Part shown: positions 35,101-43,745 of the stretch, piece by piece
Layout: the number at the start of each line of letters is the position of its first letter
Position numbering within the stretch: the stretch's first letter is position 1
Assembly (NCBI GenBank): GCA_948144175.1
Contig: CANXME010002192.1
Location: 62,001-126,000, forward strand
Source: Closterium sp. NIES-65
Lineage: Eukaryota > Streptophyta > Zygnematophyceae > Desmidiales > Closteriaceae
Direction of reading: 5' to 3'
DNA length: 64,000 bases
Translations under genes and position numbers: made by a program
The notes under the pieces: model-generated
What the model was told of the DNA's origin: nothing
What the model saw: the letters and a program-made list of their open reading frames with translations, nothing else
Database searches by the model: none

Positions 35101-36886
35101 GTGTGTGTGGCAGCAACGGGAGGAGCTGGTGGCGGAGGTGCTGTCGCTGAAGGAGGCGATGGAGGCGATGAGGGAGAGGGATGAGGCCATCGCCGTGTGG
35201 AAGCAGCAGCTCGCAGAGCAAGCAGAGTACCTCGACTCGCTCATGGTGAGTACCTCGACTCGTTCATGGTGAGTACCTCGACTCGCTCATGGTGAGTACC
35301 TCGACTCGCTCATGGTGAGTACCTCGACTCGCTCATGGTGAGTACCTCGACTCGCTCATGGTGAGTACCTCGACTCGCTCATGGTGAGTACCTCGACTCG
35401 CTCATGGTGAGTACCTCGACTCGCTCATGGTGAGTACCTCGACTCGCTCATGGTGAGTACCTCGACTCGCTCATGGTGAGTACCTCGACTCGCTCATGGT
35501 GAGTACCTCGACTCGCTCATGGTGAGTACCTCGACTCGCTCATGGTGAGTACCTCGACTCGCTCATGGTGAGTACCTCGACTCGCTCATGGTGAGTACCT
35601 CGACTCGCTCATGGTGAGTACCTCGACTCGCTCATGGTGAGTACCTCGACTCGCTCATGGTGAGTACCTCGACTCGCTCATGGTGAGTACCTCGACTCGC
35701 TCATGGTGAGTACCTCGACTCGCTCATGGTGAGTACCTCGACTCGCTCATGGTGAGTACCTCGACTCGCTCATGGTGAGTACCTCGACTCGCTCATGGTG
35801 AGTACCTCGACTCGCTCATGGTGAGTACCTCGACTCGCTCATGGTGAGTACCTCGACTCGCTCATGGTGAGTACCTCGACTCGCTCATGGTGAGTACCTC
35901 GACTCGCTCATGGTGAGTACCTCGACTCGCTCATGGTGAGTACCTCGACTCGCTCATGGTGAGTACCTCGACTCGCTCATGGTGAGTACCTCGACTCGCT
36001 CATGGTGAGTACCTCGACTCGCTCATGGTGAGTACCTCGACTCGCTCATGGTGAGTACCTCGACTCGCTCATGGTGAGTACCTCGACTCGCTCATGGTGA
36101 GTACCTCGACTCGCTCATGGTGAGTACCTCGACTCGCTCATGGTGAGTACCTCGACTCGCTCATGGTGAGTACCTCGACTCGCTCATGGTGAGTACCTCG
36201 ACTCGCTCATGGTGAGTACCTCGACTCGCTCATGGTGAGTACCTCGACTCGCTCATGGTGAGTACCTCGACTCGCTCATGGTGAGTACCTCGACTCGCTC
36301 ATGGTGAGTACCTCGACTCGCTCATGGTGAGTACCTCGACTCGCTCATGGTGAGTACCTCGACTCGCTCATGGTGAGTACCTCGACTCGCTCATGGTGAG
36401 TACCTCGACTCGCTCATGGTGAGTACCTCGACTCGCTCATGGTGAGTACCTCGACTCGCTCATGGTGAGTACCTCGACTCGCTCATGGTGAGTACCTCGA
36501 CTCGCTCATGGTGAGTACCTCGACTCGCTCATGGTGAGTACCTCGACTCGCTCATGGTGAGTACCTCGACTCGCTCATGGTGAGTACCTCGACTCGCTCA
36601 TGATGAGTACCTCGACTCGCTCATGGTGAGTACCTCGACTCGCTCATGGTGAGTACCTCGACTCGCTCATGGTGAGTGCGCCTCACAGACACTGCCTCAG
36701 TACGCAACATGTTCAGCGTTTACATCATTCTCATAACATCCTCCCTTTGCTCTGCTTTGCGCTTCGTGTGTGTGTGACTGGGAGCAGGCGGAGGGGCAAG
36801 TGGACCAATCTCAGCGGGACATGTTGCGGGCAGCAGTGAGGGAGATTCAGTTAGGATCTGGTGACCAGGCTTTCTCTGCTGTGTGA
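28506..36886 (+). CDS. Degenerate SEX4/laforin-like phosphatase domain fused to a long coiled coil (13 exons)
   Basis: Exons: 28506-28782, 28962-29080, 29276-29383, 29854-29966, 30170-30269, 30924-31118, 31771-31848, 32045-33592, 33742-34110, 34316-34443, 34712-34862, 35114-35245, 36788-36886. The sum is 3,417 nt (1,138 aa) and all phases fit. The Ser/Arg-rich N terminus (about 90 aa) looks like a plastid transit peptide. Residues about 93-260 resemble dual-specificity phosphatases such as SEX4 and LSF2 (WNAVAPNILIGTTPRDQAAL, ALGYLTLVRG). The signature CX5R reads Cys193-SSGND-Lys199, so the invariant Arg is Lys and the preceding His is Cys. Activity is doubtful. Residues about 330-1120 are nearly continuous heptad-rich coiled coil, with a recurring IxFFxRQ(V/L)xxLxxRE block. 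The exon 7 join between the halves rests on phase and splice sites only. Function unknown; a plastid scaffold is one guess. Confidence 0.72.
29133..29193 (+). repeat. CTG trinucleotide run in intron 2
   Basis: About 19 uninterrupted gct/ctg triplets lie between the donor at 29081 and the acceptor at 29275 of the phosphatase-coiled-coil gene. Confidence 0.95.
29952..30020 (+). repeat. Tandem copies of exon end plus donor (22 bp x 3), intron 4 of the phosphatase-coiled-coil gene
   Basis: CTCGTCGCCCTCGG followed by GTACGC or GTACGT occurs three times. The first donor at 29967 gives the in-phase join ALGYLTLV. Confidence 0.9.
30615..30775 (+). repeat. 17-bp minisatellite in intron 5 of the phosphatase-coiled-coil gene
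   Basis: About nine copies of ccatgctgtctcccccc and close variants. Intronic, no coding signal. Confidence 0.9.
31160..31764 (+). repeat. Three adjacent repeat arrays filling intron 6 of the phosphatase-coiled-coil gene
   Basis: 31160-31345 is (gtgggtgagtgg)-type. 31372-31515 holds six or seven copies of a 21-bp unit containing gtgggtgcaaagaggcagca. 31622-31764 is about 27 copies of tgctg. The exon 7 acceptor (31768-31770) follows immediately after the last array. Confidence 0.9.
35227..36671 (+). repeat. Giant splice-donor array: 62 extra 23-bp copies of an exon end plus 5' splice site
   Basis: Exon 12 ends CTCGACTCGCTCATG with donor GTGAGTACC at 35246. The unit gtgagtacctcgactcgctc plus atg is then repeated to 36671. 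The distance from first to last donor is 1,426 nt, exactly 62 x 23, so there is no indel. I see only two substitutions: a C-to-T in the second copy, and a GT-to-GA at about 36602 that destroys one donor. Read through, the array meets a TGA at 35270, so only the first donor yields the full protein. The final exon at 36788-36886 is reached from it in phase. Confidence 0.97.
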
Positions 36887-37832
36887 TAATGAGCAGTATG
36901 CGGTCCCGTGAGCATGGCAATAGCCAGCTCCCTTATTCTTGCTGCAAGGGCAAATGTTTGCCATAATTAGTATGGGGGGAACACAGCCCCCAGCTGGCAG
37001 AATAGTCTGTACCGGTATGTCTTGTGAATTGAACTGTACCTACTATTTCAATGTAGAGGGGGAGAGAGAATGCAACATTGGAACATAGATGTGCTCAGGA
37101 ACGTCACACATTGATAATCCTAAGGGCGTGTTCCTACGCCTGTATCAGGCGTAGGAACTCGCCCTAAGAATATGCTCTGCCATGGGCTCTCTTGGCATGT
37201 TTGTTTTGTGTACAAACTCTATGGACTGCTACTACTGACAAGTGTTTGAGCCATCTCAGTGCTATTGTGAAAATTGGCGTGGTTGTAATTCAGCTTGCCT
37301 AGAATGCATGGGTTATGTGTTTCCAATGATGTAGCTCTTGGTGAAACGTTGCAAAGGAGAGGGTAGAACTTGAATTATAATCTAATACAACAAACAGATA
37401 TGCATAAGCCAGCGGTTACTTGTGCAAGCTGTCCAGGATGTATTGGCCGTACAAATCCCTGTGTAATGAAACAAAGAAGTCAAGGCAGGAAACAAAACGA
37501 TACTGAATTAGCAGAGTCTGGAAAGCTAGTTAACGTGACGGAAAGTTGAGGGAGAGGGGGGGATTGCAGGGGAACGAGGATGAAAGGAGGGAGACAGAGA
37601 AAGGGGGGGAGATAAAGAGAGGACAGGGAGGAAGAGGGATGGAGTAAGGGGGTTTGAATATGCAAAGGCTTGAAATTGAAAGGAACGTATAGAGGTGCTC
37701 GGAAGGGGAAGCATGGGAAGCAGAAGCAGTTTACAACGAAAAGAGACTATCAGCAGCCAAGGTTGTCAAACTCAAAGACGAAAACACGAGTTTTTAGAAC
37801 ATGTTGCAGGGTAAGGAACGCTGCTGATGAGC
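36887..37832. other. Intergenic between convergent genes
   Basis: 3' flanks of the coiled-coil gene (plus) and the pyrophosphatase (minus). It holds a 41-bp hairpin element (37124-37164) and a purine-rich stretch (37540-37650). No coding region is recognised. Confidence 0.6.
37124..37164. mobile_element. 41-bp hairpin flanked by TAA, minimal Tourist/PIF-like MITE
   Basis: Nineteen-base arms (GGGCGTGTTCCTACGCCTG and CAGGCGTAGGAACTCGCCC) pair with one mismatch around a 3-nt loop TAT. TAA stands on both sides (37121-37123 and 37165-37167), the 3-bp target duplication typical of PIF/Harbinger elements. There is no internal sequence at all. It could be an internal-deletion derivative of a longer MITE. 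Confidence 0.6.
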
Positions 37833-38860
37833 TTACATGGATTTCTTCACAGCTTCAATGGCTTCCGTGGCGCCGAGGAAAGTGTTGACTGCGACTTCCT
37901 TATTCTCGTTCTTCTTGTAGTCCTCGAAAAAACGCTTGATTTCTTGCAGTCTGTGCCTCGGGAGCTCGTCAATAGACTTGAAATGCTTGTACTCTGGGTC
38001 GTCGGCGCACACAGCAATGATCTTGTCGTCCATCTCTCCCTGAATTGGAGACACGTGTCAGCTCGTCAATCTCGTGGTAGGATACGGAATGCAATCACAC
38101 AAGTTCCGTCACAATACGAAAAAGACCACTAACCTGATCAATCATAGGCATAAGCCCAATGGCCCTGGCGCGAAGGAAGCATCCAGGAATCACTGGCTCC
38201 TGTTGGAATGAAAAGAGGGATACAAAAGTTATCCAATCAAGGTCAATCCTTATGAAAACACTCCCATGTCCTAATTGGATTCACGCGTGGTATCAGATTC
38301 GCGATATATTTGTCCGTTTCGAACATAATATGTGATTCCCGGTGGGTGTTTCATGGGTCAAGTTGGAACTGCCTGCTCATCGACCGATGCATACCTGCAT
38401 CAAGACGAGGACATCCATTGGGTCGTTGTCGTCGCAGAGAGTCCTCGGGATGAACCCATAGTTGTGAGGGTACACCACCGAAGAGTAAAGGATCCGGTCG
38501 ACCTGCAAAAAATGATGGAACAGATATGAATTGAAGAATATGACACAAGATAACAAAACATGTCTAGGAACTTAGATCTGACGGAACAAGCAAGCGTACC
38601 TTGATAAGGCCGGACTTCTTGTCGAGCTCGTACTTGACTTTGCTTCCCTTAGAGATTTCTACGACAACGTTGAAGATAGTAGGAGCTTCTGGACCTGGAG
38701 AATACGATGCGATCGGGCAAAAATGTCAGTACGCGAACTTGACCAGCAGCTTCTGGGCCTGGAAGATAGCATATGATCGGCCAAGCTTGCTACTAAAGCA
38801 GTCCGTACCAATTTCCAAGTCGTGCCACGGATGAGCCGCAACAGTCCGTTGGTTCGCCAT
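37833..38860 (-). CDS. PPA: Soluble inorganic pyrophosphatase, family I (5 exons)
   Basis: Hydrolyses pyrophosphate to phosphate; plant PPA proteins of this size are cytosolic. Minus-strand exons: 38860-38809, 38694-38600, 38502-38395, 38199-38134, 38039-37833. The sum is 528 nt (175 aa), all phases agree. The family signature lies at residues 74-79 (Asp74-N-Asp76-P-M-Asp79). [27 protein letters not shown] and [17 protein letters not shown] match plant enzymes. The N terminus ([18 protein letters not shown]) is short and without a transit peptide, which argues for the cytosol. Unlike its neighbours, the gene has ordinary introns without repeats and a moderate GC content. Confidence 0.95.
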
Positions 38861-39415
38861 GATTTTGCGTGATTTCTGAGCTAAATGACGGACTACTGGA
38901 GCTGAATCCTCAGACTAGAGAGGTGGCTTGAGAAGAGCTTGAGGTGGGACAGTTCTAGTAATCAATGCAGCTTGAAGGTGGGTTGATCATATGTTGACTG
39001 TCAAGGCACCAACGGGTCCCACCCATATTCTCAACCAACAGCATCTGCGATTCGTCGGAAAATGCCTGGTCAGCCTATCGAGGAGAGCACTGGCAACCAG
39101 CCTTGTTCCGTTGCTGACAGTACCAAGGTTGACCGCGGGCGCGGGGACTCCCTAGTTGTGTGGGCCGCACACGTGGCGTTCGCCATCGACTCTATGTGGT
39201 GATCCCTTTACGAAGCGACACCGCCAAATCGCTGCAAGGCATTTGTCTCTCCCCGATGTGTTACAGAAGTTACGCGAAAGTCTGTCAGAAAGGACGAACT
39301 CTTTCAGTGAGTGCTTCGATATTTGTATGCTCCAAGAAATCATGGTACCGGTACACCAATAATTTCATAAACAATCAATAACATACTTGAACATGCTTAT
39401 TAGTGAAGAGAACTC
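38861..39415. other. Intergenic: pyrophosphatase promoter and 3' flank of the methyltransferase gene
   Basis: Both neighbours are on the minus strand. I see no gene, repeat or clear promoter element here. Confidence 0.6.
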
Positions 39416-41304
39416 TCAAGACAGGTCCTCAAAGCCTTCTTCATCGCCCCAGGCCTCTGCAATGCGCATCTCTTCTGTCAGAAGCTCAATCTGGATGGTT
39501 CAAGAGAGGCATGATTTGGCATCAGTTGGGATAACTTCGTTTGTGACCATAACTTGACTGAAACTAGTATGCTCACCTGTGCATCCGACATTCGCTGCTG
39601 TGTTGCCGAAAACAGCATCATATTCCTCGGTGCTGGCCCATCAGTCCTGTCCAAACTATCTAGGAGAGAGCGGGCTGTGGGGCACTGTTGAGCATACAGG
39701 GCAGCAACTGAGACAAATGAATGCACTTCAGCCAGAAGTCCATGGGAGGCAAATAGGGAGGAGAGAGCAGCGACAGCAACCAAAGAGTCCTCTTGTGGCT
39801 CTGTTCCTGCTGTGCCAGCAGCCGCCTGGGGAGTGATGGCCTGCAAAGGCACCTCCCCAATGACTTGGCAGCCTGCCATGAGCAGCCCCTGCAGATGGCC
39901 CAGAATGGCCTTCAGGCCTGACGGGGACAGGTGGGGCAGGCCCTGGAAGGGGAGAGGAGGAGGGGCGTCAGTTTCAAGGGTAGGCACAAGGAAAAGCAGT
40001 CAGAGCTGGAGGCAGGCCATGTGTTCTGCTGCAGAAGCTTTGAGCCGCACCTGCACCACCCACAGGCTCGGCCTGTCTCCTCTGTACCCGAGCCTCTGCA
40101 GCTTCTCGCCCCAACCTTCGTCCCGCCAGTCCTCCCCAGTGGACAGGTCAGCTGACACGTGGCGCACCACCGATCCACAGGAAGGCCGCGCTCCAGCCTC
40201 TGATAGAAAGGGAGCATGGCCCACAAATATGTTGATTGCAATAAAGCAAGTGCTGGGGAATCACAGTGCGGAGAGGAGGGTCTGAATGGGCAAGGCAGGT
40301 GTGAGAGCGGGTCTCTCACCAAGGAGGAGCTTGTGGCAGGCGGTGTAAGGCGCGGCGGGCGACACGTCAAACACCACCAAGGGGCGCGGCCACGCCACGC
40401 GGTATGGGCGCGTGTCACACCCATCCGTTAGAAGAACAACCTGCAATGGTGCCGCCGCTTCAATCAGCGCCAGACAACAAGCATGCGAGAGTGAGGGACG
40501 AGGGTGTTGGCATGCCATGAGTGCGAGCAGCAGCCATGAGTCGCTACCTGGCGGACCTCCTCTGTGCCGCCCGCGAGCTGCGCCACCGCCTCTTCAATCG
40601 CGTCGTCCAGAAATCGCGTCGCCACCAGATACGACGCCGCCTCCCCCGCCGCCTCCTCCGCATCATCTCCCGCATCCCCTTGTCCCCCTGATTCTCTCTC
40701 CCGCTCTGATCCCTCCGCCGCGGTCAGCAGACCAGCGTAGGGGTCGACCAGAAGCGCGCCTGGTGCGCGACAGTTGGGGAAATCGGAAAGGGTAAGGCCC
40801 AGACACGCAGAAGCGGGAGAGGGGAGAGGGGCCGTGCGGCGAATGTGAGCTAGGATGAGCAAGACCCGAAAGAAGCGAAGGGCTAACAAGCGCCATACCA
40901 TCTCGAGCGCTCTCTACGCTCCGCCAATACGCCGCGCGCTCTTCCGAGCAATCCAGGGTGGAGAAAAAACTCCCGTTACTTGCTGACGGCACATTGCGGG
41001 GTTGCAAGTGCACAAACCGGCTGGGAGGCGGCGTCTGCCTGCACAGGCTGAAAAGAGTGGCGCGAAAATGCCTTACGCTCGTGTCGACAAAGGTTCTGGT
41101 GGAGTGCAATACCGAAGACTGGCCTAATCGATCGGCAGCTAAGGCTTTCCGCGCCACCTGCCATGGGTGCAGTTGATGCGTGGGGATCGGTGAAGAGAAC
41201 ATGTGGCGGGGCCTAGCGATGTATGTAAGCGAGGGCCTCGAAACACAGATGATGAACGACTCTGATGGCATTAAACTCGTTACAATACGACTCTGTATGA
41301 CCAC
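39416..41304 (-). CDS. Leucine carboxyl methyltransferase family protein, SAM-dependent (6 exons)
   Basis: Minus-strand exons: 41304-40899, 40759-40548, 40440-40320, 40199-40051, 39942-39577, 39490-39416. The sum is 1,329 nt (442 aa), phases consistent. The SAM-binding motif typical of the family (usually GAGxDTRxYR) reads LTDGCDTRPYRVAWP at about residue 210, followed by FDVSP. Later parts (GYRGDRPSLWVVQGLPHLSP, AGCQVIGEVP) and the acidic tail ending EEGFEDLS match plant proteins of this family. The 5' Met is uncertain: 41304 or the in-frame Met at 41201 (MFSSPIPTHQLHPW). The Arg/Ser-rich N terminus may be a transit peptide. Residues about 160-190 form a Glu/Asp/Gly-rich insert. The natural methyl acceptor is not known. 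Confidence 0.82.
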
Positions 41305-42125
41305 AGAAAATCAAAACTTCCGAAAATGCAATATTGAAACGAGGTATGTTACAACTTTGCCAAAAAGGATACTTCAGTCAAAGAGATCCCTGGTTTGAGG
41401 CACTACCCTGACTAAGCAACACCATTTAGTCCCCTTTGTGTGGTGAAAGTTAGTGGGTTTTTTCTTGCCCATGTAAACCATGAATAGACTAAGCATTGTA
41501 CTTACTGAGTGAGCCGGTACTTTGCGCGACCACCTGAAGGGGCCCTCCCAACCCTGATGGCGCCAGACCCGTTTCCCGCATCCCGCGCAGATTACAGCAA
41601 AGTTTTGCAACAACATTTCTTGCTAGCCATTCACCATCTGCCACCTGCTTTGGACCACCGCCTGCCGCCAACACCGCTGCCTCAACCAACCGAAACTCAA
41701 ATCCAACCTGACCGGTCCGCATGTTTCCCAAATTCCCCCCTCCCCCCTCGCGAGCAAACATCGGGGCGCGCTAATTGGAGATCAAGTGCCAGCCCCCTCG
41801 CCGAAGCGCAGCTGCGTTCTGCGTGTCGTGGCGTGCAGCGGCGAGGCGAAAGGCAAATCACGCGCCAAGCCAAACTCCAAGGCCGTTTGTGGGGAGACTC
41901 CCCGAGACAGCCCTTGTTCTTTGAGACTGCGCAACCAAACCGAACCGACACAATTGCACCGACTCCGCCTTCACATGCGCACATATATTCCACATCCGCC
42001 ATCAGTTCCATTCCAGACTCGTCCGCATCTAAATCACCACAGATTCATCAACGCACAAGCCGCTTATTAGCTTTAGTATTCCGAGCAGGATCGCACGGAA
42101 CCAGAGGCGCATTGATCGTGCAGGC
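41305..42125. other. Divergent intergenic region, candidate bidirectional promoter
   Basis: It separates the minus-strand methyltransferase gene from the plus-strand 271-residue gene. I see no repeat or conserved frame. A TATATT at about 41982 is the only TATA-like word near the plus-strand gene. Confidence 0.45.
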
Positions 42126-42941
42126 ATGGCGCGCGGGGAAGCGTGGGGCTGGGCGACGACGCTCAAGCAGGCGGCCACCATTAACTCTCTGCCTCCCGAA
42201 TGGCTGCCTTTCGTCGAACACGACGCCCATTGGCCAGCCGCCTTGCGCCAAAACGCGTCCGCCATCGAGCTGCAGTTCAAGTCCACGCGCGCGCAGGTCC
42301 CGCAGGTGACCGCTTCGAAGAGTCGCGACGGTGGTAACCAGCCCGACGACGCGTCAGTTGACGTGTTTTCGCAGTCGTCAGGGCTGTCGGAAGACGAGGT
42401 CGCGATCGCGGCGCACATGGCGCGGATGGTTCAAACAGACGCCTCTTCCGCTCGCAACCACGCTCACGCCTCTGCTTCTCACTCCGGACCGTTCTTCCAT
42501 TTCCTCGACTGCCCCTCCCGGAACGGATCTCAGCCGTCCGTTATGGCACCGTCGCCCCCGCGGCTGGAGTCGATCGACTCCTTCAAGAGCCTCGCGGACT
42601 TGGCGGTGCGCTCCGCATTCTCCCCGTACGGCTCCGCCTCCCCCGCGAGCTCGGAGCACGCGGGTGCTGCGGTCGCGCTGTCGCGATCATCCTCCGAAAT
42701 GGACGGCTGCGATTTAAGCTTGTCGCTGGGCAGTCCGTCCAGCGTTGCCGCAGCGGCGGAGGCGGAGCGGGCATGGGCGGGCGGCGCGGAAGTGTGGGGC
42801 GCGGAGGTATCGATGGAGCAGTCGGGGGAGAACGTGCAGTGGGGGTGCATGGCGGTCGGCGAAATGCAAGCCGACAGCGGCTGCGCCAACAGGTGGTTGC
42901 TCCGCATGCCTGCTGGAGTGGGGCGTGCGGGCGTCCTGTGA
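42126..42941 (+). CDS. Intronless 271-residue protein of unknown function with an EAR-like LSLSL motif
   Basis: A single open frame with strong GC3 bias like the neighbouring exons. I do not recognise a family. The N terminus (MARGEAWGWATTLKQAATIN) is followed by a weakly conserved-looking block (LPPEWLPFVEHDAHWPAALR). Ser/Ala-rich segments and the phrase ESIDSFKSLADLAVRSAFSP come next, then DLSLSLGSP at about residue 198. LxLxL is the core of the plant EAR repression motif, which recruits TOPLESS-type corepressors. That reading is an inference from five residues. No transmembrane segment or signal peptide is visible. More exons downstream of 42941 cannot be excluded. Confidence 0.6.
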   Translation: MARGEAWGWATTLKQAATINSLPPEWLPFVEHDAHWPAALRQNASAIELQFKSTRAQVPQVTASKSRDGGNQPDDASVDVFSQSSGLSEDEVAIAAHMARMVQTDASSARNHAHASASHSGPFFHFLDCPSRNGSQPSVMAPSPPRLESIDSFKSLADLAVRSAFSPYGSASPASSEHAGAAVALSRSSSEMDGCDLSLSLGSPSSVAAAAEAERAWAGGAEVWGAEVSMEQSGENVQWGCMAVGEMQADSGCANRWLLRMPAGVGRAGVL

Positions 42942-43745
42942 TGATCAGCCTCTCGAGAGGGCGCATATGATGCTCCTGTGGTGCAGCGATGTAGTTAGGT
43001 TAGGTCATGGCTTGGTGATCCGTGATGTACAGTAGGCTTGTACATTAATGATTTGCGATTGGTTCCCGTTAATGCAGACATACCGCAAACCGACGAGAAA
43101 CTGCCTTGGTGCCGAAAAAGGCATGGAAGGCGTGAGGAGGAGGAAAAGGCTTCGAAATTTACTAGTCTATAGACTTGGCTTGTAAATGGACCTCATGCGA
43201 GTATCGATTGAAGTCGTGCACCAAGGAGGGTGAATGTGCGATCGGGCAACCAGGAGGAACGAGGGGGAAACCTTTTTTGCTTGTACAAGGCCTCTCTCAG
43301 TGCATGCCAAACGTATCAGCGTTGTTATGTCCACCTGAAATTCGCACAAGATGAATCGTGTGACTCGTGCAGCATGGACTCTTCCACCATTGATCAGTCA
43401 CCATCGTACGGAAGCAGTCCCAGCAAATGGTACCTCCACAGCCCATCTAGCTTCCCTCTCTTTGTGCCTTTCAAGCTACTCTCCTTTGCTCAGTTGCTGT
43501 ATATTACTCCATTGAGGAACATAGCAGGGAACATTCTCATTCCAAATGGCCTCCGTGCTTACTATCCCTCCTTGCCATGCATCACGGCAACCACTCATGC
43601 CGCTCTTGCATTGCACCCAATGCCACCAGGCTCACCCTTTAACCCCAGTGTACGACAACATCCCAGGAGTCTGTCTGTCTGCCCTATCCAATCCCACAAA
43701 CATCCATTCTCCCTTCTCGTCTAGGCATATTTCTCCTGCTCCCCG
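42942..43745. other. Intergenic between convergent genes
   Basis: 3' flanks of the 271-residue gene and MKK3. An open frame of 164 codons from 43230 has no recognisable domain and biased composition; I do not call it a gene. Confidence 0.55.

Noticed and set aside
35227..36671. CRISPR-like array of 23-bp direct repeats
   Set aside because: There are no spacers: units follow each other directly and copy an exon end with its splice donor, in a eukaryotic gene.
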